From Candidatus Pacearchaeota archaeon (GTDB lineage: Archaea > Nanobdellota > Nanobdellia > Pacearchaeales > GW2011-AR1): 6,401 bases of DNA. A program made the translations under genes and the position numbers. Location of the stretch: NCBI GenBank assembly GCA_003694055.1, contig RFLC01000124.1, positions 1 to 6,401 on the forward strand, written 5' to 3'. Of this stretch, positions 1-4,646 are shown in pieces. The notes under the pieces were generated by a model, which was not told the origin of the DNA, ran no database searches, and saw only the letters and a list, made by a program, of their open reading frames with translations. How positions within the stretch are numbered: position 1 is the stretch's first letter; every line of letters starts with the position of its first letter.

Positions 1-9
1 CATAAAACC

Positions 10-15
10 TTATAA
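10..15 (+). promoter_or_regulatory. TATA-like box of the first gene
   Basis: TTATAA lies 23-28 bases upstream of the ATG at 38. In archaea the TATA box centre is typically about 25 bases upstream of the transcription start, so transcription would begin at or next to the ATG, giving a leaderless mRNA. No Shine-Dalgarno sequence is visible between the box and the ATG, which agrees. Only 37 bases upstream are in the window, so other elements may be missed. Confidence 0.5.
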
Positions 16-37
16 CTTCCAAGCTCTTTATTTTCAG

Positions 38-718
38 ATGAGAATTTTGCCGAGTTATTTTGGTTTGGATGTTTGCGGGGCGAGGGTTGGGGCGAGCGAG
101 CGTTTTGGAGAGTTGGTTGTGCGAGCGAGAGGGTTGAGAGGGAGAGGGTTTGAGGAGAAGTTTGATGAATTGAGGGAGATTGTGAGGGGAGAGTTGGCAA
201 ATGTTTATGAGGAGAGTGAGTGGTGGGGAGCGAAATACGACGAGCTTCGCAGGAATGTTTTTAACAGGTGGCGAATGAGGAGAGAGATTGAGTATGCAAA
301 GCGCCAGAGCGAGAAGTTTGATTATTTGCTTTCTTCAAATTACAGCTTGAGAGAGGCGTTGGAGGCACGCGCGGGCTGTGCACGCGCGCACGCGCTTTTG
401 TTTTTTGTGCTTGGTTACGAGGCAGAGCTTGGGGAGAGGCACTTCATTTGCGCGAGAAAGAACAGGTCAATGGGGAGCAGGACGAGGGAGTTGTGGGACG
501 CTTTTAACGGGGTTGTTTGGCAGGGCCAGACAAAGTTAGTTAACCTTGCGCAAGAGAGTTTGATGGACAAAAGCTTTGGGAAAGGGGGAGTTGTTAAGGA
601 TTTCTTGTTTGAGTTGGGAAAGCTTGCGCGAGAGAGTGTTCGGGGAGAAAACGGAGCGTGGGAAGTTGTTTGCTCTTACAACTTAACTCCGGAGGGCTTG
701 ACGGTTGTTGAGGTTTGA
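38..718 (+). CDS. Possible transglutaminase-fold protein, His/Asp of triad not evident
   Basis: This 226-residue protein has no signal peptide or membrane segment and is rich in charged helices (Arg/Glu-rich, residues 30-95). Residues 103-130 (SLREALEARAGCARAHALLF and following) resemble the core helix of the transglutaminase/protease superfamily, where a Gly-x-Cys or Gly-Cys start is followed by a hydrophobic helix and a Gly-Tyr turn; Cys114 would be the nucleophile. In that family a His-Ala-Trp strand and a later Asp complete the triad. The nearest equivalent is LWDAFNGVVW at 152-161, with Asp where His is expected, so the protein may be inactive or differently built. The start is fixed by the TATA-like box about 25 bases upstream. 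The family call rests on one motif; the gene could equally be a lineage-specific hypothetical. Coding potential itself looks good. Confidence 0.75.
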   Translation: MRILPSYFGLDVCGARVGASERFGELVVRARGLRGRGFEEKFDELREIVRGELANVYEESEWWGAKYDELRRNVFNRWRMRREIEYAKRQSEKFDYLLSSNYSLREALEARAGCARAHALLFFVLGYEAELGERHFICARKNRSMGSRTRELWDAFNGVVWQGQTKLVNLAQESLMDKSFGKGGVVKDFLFELGKLARESVRGENGAWEVVCSYNLTPEGLTVVEV

Positions 719-725
719 GCGGGGA

Positions 726-742
726 GCGCGCCGAAGGCGCGC
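726..742 (+). repeat. GC hairpin with GAA loop
   Basis: GCGCGCC and GGCGCGC form a perfect 7-base stem around a GAA loop, starting 8 bases after the stop codon of the upstream gene. In bacteria this would suggest a terminator, but no T run follows directly and archaeal termination does not need a hairpin. It may protect the 3' end of the mRNA. A second, weaker GAA-looped hairpin occurs at 859-871. Confidence 0.6.
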
Positions 743-765
743 GGAAAACATTTGAGGATTTGCGC

Positions 766-786
766 GCTTTTGGGTTTTTTGTTTTG
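766..786 (+). terminator. T-rich tract, likely archaeal terminator
   Basis: The + strand carries TTTT, TTTTTT and TTTT runs interrupted only by G's, about 50 bases after the stop codon of the first gene. Archaeal RNA polymerase terminates at such T-rich stretches on the non-template strand. Position and strand fit the end of the 38-718 transcript. Confidence 0.5.
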
Positions 787-858
787 TGAGTATATGCATC
801 GCTAAACAAGAATTAAAAGTTGGGTTGAAAGCGCGAGCGTGCGTTTTTGAGGGAGCTG

Positions 859-871
859 CGCGCGAAGCGCG
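859..871 (+). repeat. Second GC hairpin with GAA loop
   Basis: CGCGC and GCGCG form a 5-base stem around GAA, extendable by one G-U pair. It has the same loop and a similar stem to the hairpin at 726-742 and lies in the intergenic region ahead of the 981 gene. Confidence 0.45.
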
Positions 872-882
872 TTGTGCGCGTT

Positions 883-919
883 TGTGTGTATATACATGCG
901 TATATACGAAATTGCAATT
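883..919. repeat. Alternating pyrimidine-purine tract with three tandem 10-bp palindromes
   Basis: Bases 883-908 alternate strictly between pyrimidine and purine for 26 bases. Inside it are two perfect 10-bp palindromes, TGTATATACA (887-896) and CGTATATACG (899-908), with centres 12 bp apart. A third, AATTGCAATT, follows at 910-919. The cluster lies 34-66 bases upstream of the TATA-like box of the next gene, so it could be a set of regulator sites or a region that melts or extrudes easily. Confidence 0.6.
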
Positions 920-932
920 AAAATCGCGTGCG

Positions 933-947
933 GCTTTTCAGAAAAGC
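933..947. promoter_or_regulatory. Inverted repeat abutting the TATA-like box
   Basis: GCTTTTC and GAAAAGC are separated by a single A, giving a 7-1-7 inverted repeat that ends 5 bases before the TTAAAAA element at 953. In this place it overlaps or borders the TFB-recognition site, where a bound repressor or activator could act. No regulator is identified. Confidence 0.4.
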
Positions 948-952
948 AAAAG

Positions 953-959
953 TTAAAAA
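953..959 (+). promoter_or_regulatory. TATA-like box of the small membrane protein gene
   Basis: TTAAAAA is centred 25 bases upstream of the ATG at 981, the standard archaeal TATA-to-start distance, which predicts a leaderless transcript. The bases between (CTCCTCCGCTCTGGTTTGCG) contain no Shine-Dalgarno sequence. Confidence 0.5.
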
Positions 960-980
960 TCTCCTCCGCTCTGGTTTGCG

Positions 981-1187
981 ATGGAAAAACTGCAAAGGCG
1001 CGCGCCATTGTCAAGGCTAGCAAGGGGAGAGTTTGACCGCGTGGGGTTGGCATTGTGGGTATTTATCTTTTCTCTGGCAGGAGTTTTCGTCGGCAAAGCG
1101 CTCAACAACCCGATAATTTTTTGGGAAGGATTTCTGGTTATAACGCTTTACGCATTGTTTTTCTTGATTTGGCTGAAGAAAAACTAG
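981..1187 (+). CDS. Small two-helix membrane protein, unknown function
   Basis: This 68-residue protein has a basic N-terminus (residues 1-20, five Arg and one Lys) followed by two hydrophobic segments, about residues 21-41 and 45-65, joined by a short Asn-Asn-Pro turn and ending in Lys-Lys-Asn. The positive-inside rule suggests both ends face the cytoplasm, forming a helical hairpin in the membrane. No catalytic motif or recognisable family signature is present. Support for a real gene is the clean two-helix pattern, the TATA-like box 25 bases upstream and its position in an otherwise empty interval. It ends 25 bases from the convergent Nop10 gene. The palindrome cluster upstream suggests regulated expression, which is inference. 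Confidence 0.7.
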   Translation: MEKLQRRAPLSRLARGEFDRVGLALWVFIFSLAGVFVGKALNNPIIFWEGFLVITLYALFFLIWLKKN

Positions 1188-1188
1188 G

Positions 1189-1213
1189 CTTTCTTGTTAG
1201 CTTTTAGAATTTT
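1189..1213 (+). terminator. T-rich tract between convergent genes
   Basis: Several T runs (CTTTCTTGTTAGCTTTTAGAA and on) directly follow the stop codon of the small membrane protein on the + strand. This is the usual form of an archaeal terminator and it fills the 25-base gap before the end of the convergent Nop10 gene. Confidence 0.4.
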
Positions 1214-1362
1214 CACACTAAGTCTAATTGGCACTTCTCTCTAGATTTCTCTGTTTTTATTTTTATGAACTTGTAATGCGCTGTTTTCGTCGGCGAGCCG
1301 CACTTCGGGCAGCTGTCGCGCAGGGTGTAAGTGCCGCATTTCTCGCATTTTTTGAGTTGCAT
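1213..1362 (-). CDS. nop10: Nop10, H/ACA ribonucleoprotein subunit
   Basis: This 49-residue protein has the Nop10 zinc ribbon: Cys6-x2-Cys9, then the family's GxYTL strand (GTYTL, 10-14), then Cys18-Pro-Lys-Cys21-Gly and a Lys-x-Ala-His step at 26-29. Nop10 binds Cbf5 and box H/ACA guide RNAs and takes part in pseudouridylation of rRNA. Archaeal members usually run to roughly 55-60 residues and continue after Ala-His with a Pro-rich FSP segment and a basic YxxYRR helix that contacts Cbf5. Here the tail is instead YKFIKIKTEKSREK and is shorter. The reading frame stays open upstream to 1716, but homology starts at the ATG at 1362, so that start was chosen. A weak TATA-like ACTTAAGC lies about 25 bases upstream. 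Neighbouring genes are not its usual partners. Confidence 0.85.
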   Translation of the reverse strand: MQLKKCEKCGTYTLRDSCPKCGSPTKTAHYKFIKIKTEKSREKCQLDLV

Positions 1363-1382
1363 TGCCAGACAAGGTTTGGGAA

Positions 1383-1390
1383 GCTTAAGT
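1383..1390 (-). promoter_or_regulatory. Weak TATA-like box of nop10
   Basis: On the minus strand ACTTAAGC is centred about 25 bases before the ATG at 1362. The match is poor, but the distance equals that seen for the other promoters in the window. Confidence 0.3.
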
Positions 1391-1620
1391 AGTTTTTGTT
1401 TGGAAGTTGGACCAAAACGCAGCGCGTATAAGACTTGCTTTGGTTTGATGATGAATTTTCCGTTGACAAATAGCCGCGCGAGCATGACATAGCAGTTTAA
1501 CGCAAGCTTTACTAGAAACTCGCGCAAGAGAAGTCGTGGAAAGTGAGCGGGTTGGGAAGTTTGCACGTCGCGCGCAAGCGCAAAGCTCGACGAACTCAGC
1601 GTCAAAGCGGTGGCAATGCG

Positions 1621-1641
1621 CGGCGCGGAACGACCGCGCCG
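1621..1641. repeat. 8-bp GC hairpin
   Basis: CGGCGCGG and CCGCGCCG form a perfect 8-base stem around AACGA. It is the strongest simple hairpin in the gene-free stretch, and can form in RNA from either strand. Confidence 0.55.
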
Positions 1642-1794
1642 GTTGAGCAAGGCAGGTTTTGCGAGAGCATTCGCTGCGTTGCACAACTGCCGATGCCGGG
1701 GAGAGCTAAAGCTCAAAGTTCAAAGCGCGCAGCTAAGGCGAGCGTTGTTGCGCATAGAAATAGGAGAGGAAGTTAACTTAGGTTTCGTGACGCT

Positions 1795-1810
1795 ACCCGC
1801 TTTAGCGGGT
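1795..1810. repeat. ACCCGC-TTTA-GCGGGT hairpin
   Basis: A perfect 6-base stem with a TTTA loop lies 48 bases past the stop codon of the membrane protein gene on the minus strand. No T run follows on that strand, so it is not a classical intrinsic terminator, but it could stabilise the 3' end of that mRNA. Confidence 0.45.
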
Positions 1811-1857
1811 GGTAGTTCACTTTGTCGCGCGCTGAAGGAGCTAGCGCTCATGGCGTT

Positions 1858-2622
1858 TCAGTGCTTGTGCGCGCTTTTGCGCGAGCGTTTTCGCGCTGAC
1901 TTTGTTTGCCGAGGGCCCTTTAGGAGCTGCTCTTTCCTTTCACTTTCGTAAAATCTTTTGTGGTAGCGGAACAAGAGAGCGATTTCAAACAGGTTTGCTA
2001 CAGGCTTGATGAGAAACCCAAGGAAGATTATCAGGGTGGAGCCAGAAACAATTTCTAAAATTCCGGTTGTTATTGCAAGGCCTCTATCTTCGTTTAAGTT
2101 GAGGAGCGCTATGCCGAATACGATGTAATACACTCCAAGCAGTAGTGAGAGCACTATCCACATTAGAAACAGGCCTTTTAAGATTGTTCCGAAGGAGTTA
2201 GTTAGAGCCTCTTCGAGCGCCTGCTGCCTGGCTTGCTGAATCTTGCTAGCGTCCACATTTGAGAGAGGGTTTGCGGCAGCTTGTTCAGTTGGGGCGTTTG
2301 ATTGCGCGCTAACTGAGCTTATTTCTTTGGTTAGAATTGGAAGGAAGAGGAAGGCAAGCAAGGCGGCGAAAAGCAAAGCGACCATCACCCAAGAAGTTAT
2401 CTCGAGCAATCTGTTGCGAGCAAGCCTTCCCATTTCTACAAATCCATAACTGAAAACAATTCCTGAGATTAGTGTGAGTAAAAGCAAGAGTGAATTGAGG
2501 TTTGGACTGAACTGAGCTCCTGTGAGTGCAATAAAAATTAAACGCAGGGTTGTTAGGATAAAGAAGAGAATGCCAGCCCAGGCAGCCAGTTTTAATCTTG
2601 AGAAGCTATTTTGTTTTTGCAT
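1858..2622 (-). CDS. Multi-pass membrane protein, unknown function
   Basis: This 254-residue protein has about five hydrophobic segments: residues 12-34, 44-64, 76-98, 149-174 and 182-218, the last long enough to be one helix plus a membrane-embedded stretch or two helices. Between segments 3 and 4 is a polar Gln/Ala/Asn/Ser-rich loop (99-148), probably outside the cell. The tail after 219 is strongly basic (Lys/Arg/His) and should lie in the cytoplasm. No catalytic or transport motif was recognised. The ATG is backed by a TATA-like box 25 bases upstream. The gene follows MetRS on the same strand after 111 bases and may also be read through from it. The last 20 residues come from GCGC-rich sequence resembling the downstream gap, so the true C-terminus may have been extended by stop-codon loss. 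Confidence 0.8.
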   Translation of the reverse strand: MQKQNSFSRLKLAAWAGILFFILTTLRLIFIALTGAQFSPNLNSLLLLLTLISGIVFSYGFVEMGRLARNRLLEITSWVMVALLFAALLAFLFLPILTKEISSVSAQSNAPTEQAAANPLSNVDASKIQQARQQALEEALTNSFGTILKGLFLMWIVLSLLLGVYYIVFGIALLNLNEDRGLAITTGILEIVSGSTLIIFLGFLIKPVANLFEIALLFRYHKRFYESERKEQLLKGPRQTKSARKRSRKSAHKH

Positions 2623-2642
2623 TTGTCAGTCAGTTGAATGCT

Positions 2643-2652
2643 ATTTAAAAAT
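2643..2652 (-). promoter_or_regulatory. TATA-like box of the multi-pass membrane protein gene
   Basis: TTTTTAAATA on the minus strand is centred about 25 bases upstream of the ATG at 2622. The spacing predicts a leaderless transcript and indicates the gene can be expressed independently of MetRS upstream. Confidence 0.55.
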
Positions 2653-2733
2653 TTTGCTAGGGTTGGACAAGGGTGTTGTTGATTTAGGAGCTTTTCTAGA
2701 GGAGTTGTTAAAGAAAGGGTTGGAAACGCAAGG

Positions 2734-4179
2734 TTAGATTTTTCTAAACAACACCTCTGACTTTTTTCTTGAGATGTTTGCAAGTGGCTTTCCAAATTCT
2801 TCGAGCGAAAGTGTGAAGTTGAAGTTGCGCGCTATTTTCTCGCAGGCCTCTGGGATGAATGGGCTTAGGAGAATTGCAACATCGCGGATTGCATGGAGGG
2901 CTTCGTAAAGCACCTCTTTGCTTTGCGTTTCCCACGGCTTTTCCTTTTGCACAAACTCGTTCGCGAGGTCAACTATGAAAAATATATCTGCGAGGGCTTT
3001 GTCGAACTCAAACCTTTCCATGTGTTGAGAAACTTTTTGCAGCATTTGCGAGGTGTTGAGCTCTTTTACTTCTGTTTTTTCTATGCCGTATTTTTCGACA
3101 AGAGCTGAGACGCGCAAGACGAGGTTTCCGAGTTTGTCTGCCAGCTCGTTGTTGTGTCGCTCCACTAGCGCTTTCTCTGAGAAGTCTCCGTCGTCGCCGC
3201 TTGCAAACGGAATTTGTCTTAGAACAAAGTACCTTATTGAATCTGCGCCGTATTTTTCGACGAGAGTTTTGATTGAAATTGCGTTGCCGAGGGATTTTGA
3301 GATTTTTTGGCCGTTGAAAGATAGGAAGCCGTGGTTGAACACTGTTTTTGGCAGTTCGATGCCTGCTGATTTTAGCATGGCTGGCCAGTAAACGCAGTGG
3401 AACCATGTGTTGTCTTTGCCGAGGAGGTGGGCATCTGCTGGCCAGAATTTTTCTAGTCCGTTAGCGCGTGTTGCGGTGTAGTAATTAATCAGCGCGTCGA
3501 ACCAGACATAAACAACATGTGATTTGTCAAGCGGGAATTCGATTCCCCAGTCAAACGAAGTGCGCGTGATGCTGAAGTCTTTCAAACCCTCTTGCACTCT
3601 TTTGATTACTTCGTTTCTGCGTTTTTCTGGCAGAACAAACTCAGGGTGTTTTTCGTAAAGCTCGAGGAGAAAGTCGCGGTACTTGCTCAAGCGGAAAAAG
3701 TAGCTTTCCTCGCTCAACTTTTCAAGCGGGCGTTTGTGCACAGGGCATTCAAGGTTTGGAGCGTCTTTTTCTGTGTAGTAGGCTTCGCAATCGACGCAGT
3801 ACAGCCCTTCGTATTTTCCTTTGTAAATGTCCCCGTTTTCATTGCATTTTAGAATGAACTCTTTAACAACTTTCTCATGGTCAGGGTCTGTTGTGCGGAT
3901 GAACCTGTCTGGCTTGATGTTCAGCATTTCCCAAGCTTCTTTGAACTTTTCCGAGATTTCGTCGACGAACTCTTTGGGTGTTTTGCCTTGCGCCTCTGCC
4001 GCGCGCTGCACTTTTTTTCCGTGTTCGTCAGTGCCTGTTAGGAAGTAGACATCCTTGCCAAGCAAGCGGTGCCATCTTGCTAACACATCAGCAGCTATCT
4101 TTTGGTATGCGTGGCCGATGTGCGGCTCGGCGTTTACGTAGTCAATTGCAGTTGTGACGTAAAACTTGCCCTTTGCCAT
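2734..4179 (-). CDS. metG: Methionyl-tRNA synthetase, short form
   Basis: This 481-residue class I enzyme attaches methionine to tRNA-Met using ATP in the cytoplasm. Both class I signatures are present: HIGH at 20-23 and KISKS at 292-296. The connective domain has one zinc knuckle, Cys128-x2-Cys131 and Cys145-x2-His148, followed by EESYFFRLSKY (157-167). A single knuckle with these spacings resembles the bacterial Thermus/Thermotoga-type enzyme rather than the usual archaeal two-knuckle form. Residues from about 340 form the helical anticodon-binding domain. The protein stops at LFRKI, where the core normally ends, so the C-terminal EMAPII-like tRNA-binding domain is absent; it might be encoded elsewhere. 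A TTG at 4194 would add five residues, but the TATA-like box at 4201-4209 places transcription start at the ATG at 4179, which was chosen. Confidence 0.97.
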   Translation of the reverse strand: MAKGKFYVTTAIDYVNAEPHIGHAYQKIAADVLARWHRLLGKDVYFLTGTDEHGKKVQRAAEAQGKTPKEFVDEISEKFKEAWEMLNIKPDRFIRTTDPDHEKVVKEFILKCNENGDIYKGKYEGLYCVDCEAYYTEKDAPNLECPVHKRPLEKLSEESYFFRLSKYRDFLLELYEKHPEFVLPEKRRNEVIKRVQEGLKDFSITRTSFDWGIEFPLDKSHVVYVWFDALINYYTATRANGLEKFWPADAHLLGKDNTWFHCVYWPAMLKSAGIELPKTVFNHGFLSFNGQKISKSLGNAISIKTLVEKYGADSIRYFVLRQIPFASGDDGDFSEKALVERHNNELADKLGNLVLRVSALVEKYGIEKTEVKELNTSQMLQKVSQHMERFEFDKALADIFFIVDLANEFVQKEKPWETQSKEVLYEALHAIRDVAILLSPFIPEACEKIARNFNFTLSLEEFGKPLANISRKKSEVLFRKI

Positions 4180-4200
4180 TGCAAGCTCACTCAAAGTAGG

Positions 4201-4209
4201 TATAAAAAT
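4201..4209 (-). promoter_or_regulatory. TATA-like box of metG
   Basis: On the minus strand ATTTTTATA is centred 26 bases before the ATG at 4179. This spacing predicts transcription starting at the ATG and argues against the upstream in-frame TTG at 4194, which would then fall outside the mRNA. Confidence 0.6.
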
Positions 4210-4379
4210 TTAGCGTCGTTGGTTGTGTTCGCTTGCGATTGGTTTGGGTCAAGATTAGAGAGTTCCTAGTTCTGGTTAACAATTACACTTTAGCTTGCGA
4301 TGAACTTATCTTTTGGTGACATTGCGAATAATACAAGTGCGCGTTTATTCGTGTTGCGCGCTAACTTTGCGGCGCGACA

Positions 4380-4547
4380 ATGCGCAGCAGCGTTGGGCAT
4401 TTGCACGTAGTTCTTGGCGAGAGTGCGAAACTTGTTAGCTCGGCGTTTGCAGGACAGGAGCGCGCACAAATTTTGCCGTTGCTAGATGTGAGGGCAAGTC
4501 GCACATTGCCGCCGGGAAAGCAGGGAGAGGTTGTTTTCAGCTGCTAG
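4380..4547 (+). CDS. Doubtful 55-codon ORF in the divergent intergenic region
   Basis: An ATG at 4380 opens a 55-residue frame ending in TAG. The middle and end (HLHVVLGESAKL, ILPLLDVRAS, PPGKQGEVVF) have ordinary protein-like composition and codons with frequent purine first bases. No Shine-Dalgarno sequence and no TATA-like box at the usual distance were seen, and no family is recognised. It could be a small real gene, a remnant of a decayed gene or chance. A 36-codon frame from 4300 overlaps it and looks weaker. Confidence 0.25.
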   Translation: MRSSVGHLHVVLGESAKLVSSAFAGQERAQILPLLDVRASRTLPPGKQGEVVFSC

Positions 4548-4580
4548 AACGCGAGGTTTAGTTGGTGGCAATCTTTCCGG

Positions 4581-4603
4581 AGGTTTGCGTAAACCTTGCA
4601 AAC
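4581..4603. promoter_or_regulatory. Overlapping inverted repeats upstream of the transaldolase promoter
   Basis: AGGTTTGCGTAAACCT (4581-4596) is a 6-4-6 inverted repeat. It overlaps a second one, GTTTGC (4583-4588) with GCAAAC (4598-4603). The two pairings exclude each other. The site ends 16 bases before the TATAAAA element, a place where archaeal activators or repressors often bind. The regulator is unknown. Confidence 0.4.
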
Positions 4604-4619
4604 ACAAATAATTTAAAGC

Positions 4620-4626
4620 TATAAAA
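4620..4626 (+). promoter_or_regulatory. TATA box of the transaldolase operon
   Basis: TATAAAA is centred 24 bases upstream of the ATG at 4647, fitting a leaderless or nearly leaderless mRNA. A second candidate, TTTAAA at 4612-4617, would start transcription about 7 bases before the ATG and include the GGGGTG just ahead of it, which could act as a weak ribosome binding site. Confidence 0.6.
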
Positions 4627-4646
4627 CTTAAGCGGTTGGGGTGTGA

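Larger units (their letters stand above)
1363..1857. other. 495-base stretch without a convincing gene
   Basis: Open frames exist on both strands, but their translations are of odd composition (Arg/Ala/Ser-rich) and look like by-products of GC-rich sequence with few stops. The minus strand codes for MLARLFVNGKFIIKPKQVLY and on from 1485, in frame with Nop10; it looks moderately protein-like but matches nothing I recognise. The stretch holds strong hairpins at 1621-1641 and 1795-1810. No tRNA, 5S, SRP or RNase P signature was found on inspection. It may be a structured non-coding transcript, the 3' region of the membrane-protein mRNA, or decayed coding sequence. Confidence 0.5.

Noticed and set aside
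77..155. G-rich runs suggesting a G-quadruplex
   Set aside because: Groups of three G-runs occur (77-92 and 131-148), but no four runs of GGG with short loops are present; the G content is explained by Gly/Arg/Glu codons of the gene.
1444..1475. TGATGATGA as a C box of a C/D guide RNA
   Set aside because: No CTGA D box follows at a suitable distance and no terminal stem is visible.
1363..1716. N-terminal extension of nop10 in the same frame up to 1716
   Set aside because: Nop10 homology begins at the ATG at 1362, and the extension's composition is unusual. An alternative start at 1485 gives a more protein-like 41-residue leader but has no parallel in the Nop10 family.
1763..1812. Possible 5S rRNA fragment (GGAAGTTAA followed by a GC hairpin)
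   Set aside because: The conserved 5S sequence before GGAAGTTAA is absent and no closing helix of about 120 bases could be found; the likeness is limited to one short word.
1543..1951. Overlapping + strand open frames of 77 and 113 codons
   Set aside because: Arg/Ala/Ser-rich composition without domain-like pattern or start signals; the longer one runs into the antisense of the membrane protein gene. They reflect GC-rich sequence with few stops.
2893..4048. Several open frames on the + strand opposite metG
   Set aside because: They are antisense shadows of a strongly conserved synthetase gene and show no independent start signals.
4180..4194. TTG start five codons upstream of the chosen metG start
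   Set aside because: The TATA-like box at 4201-4209 puts transcription start near 4179, downstream of the TTG, and the MetRS family normally begins close to the KFYVTTAI strand.
4490..4535. Possible SRP RNA domain (GGGAAAGCAGGGAGAGG)
   Set aside because: The required GGTCAGG side of the SRP helix 8 internal loops is missing, and the bases fit the doubtful 55-codon frame instead.
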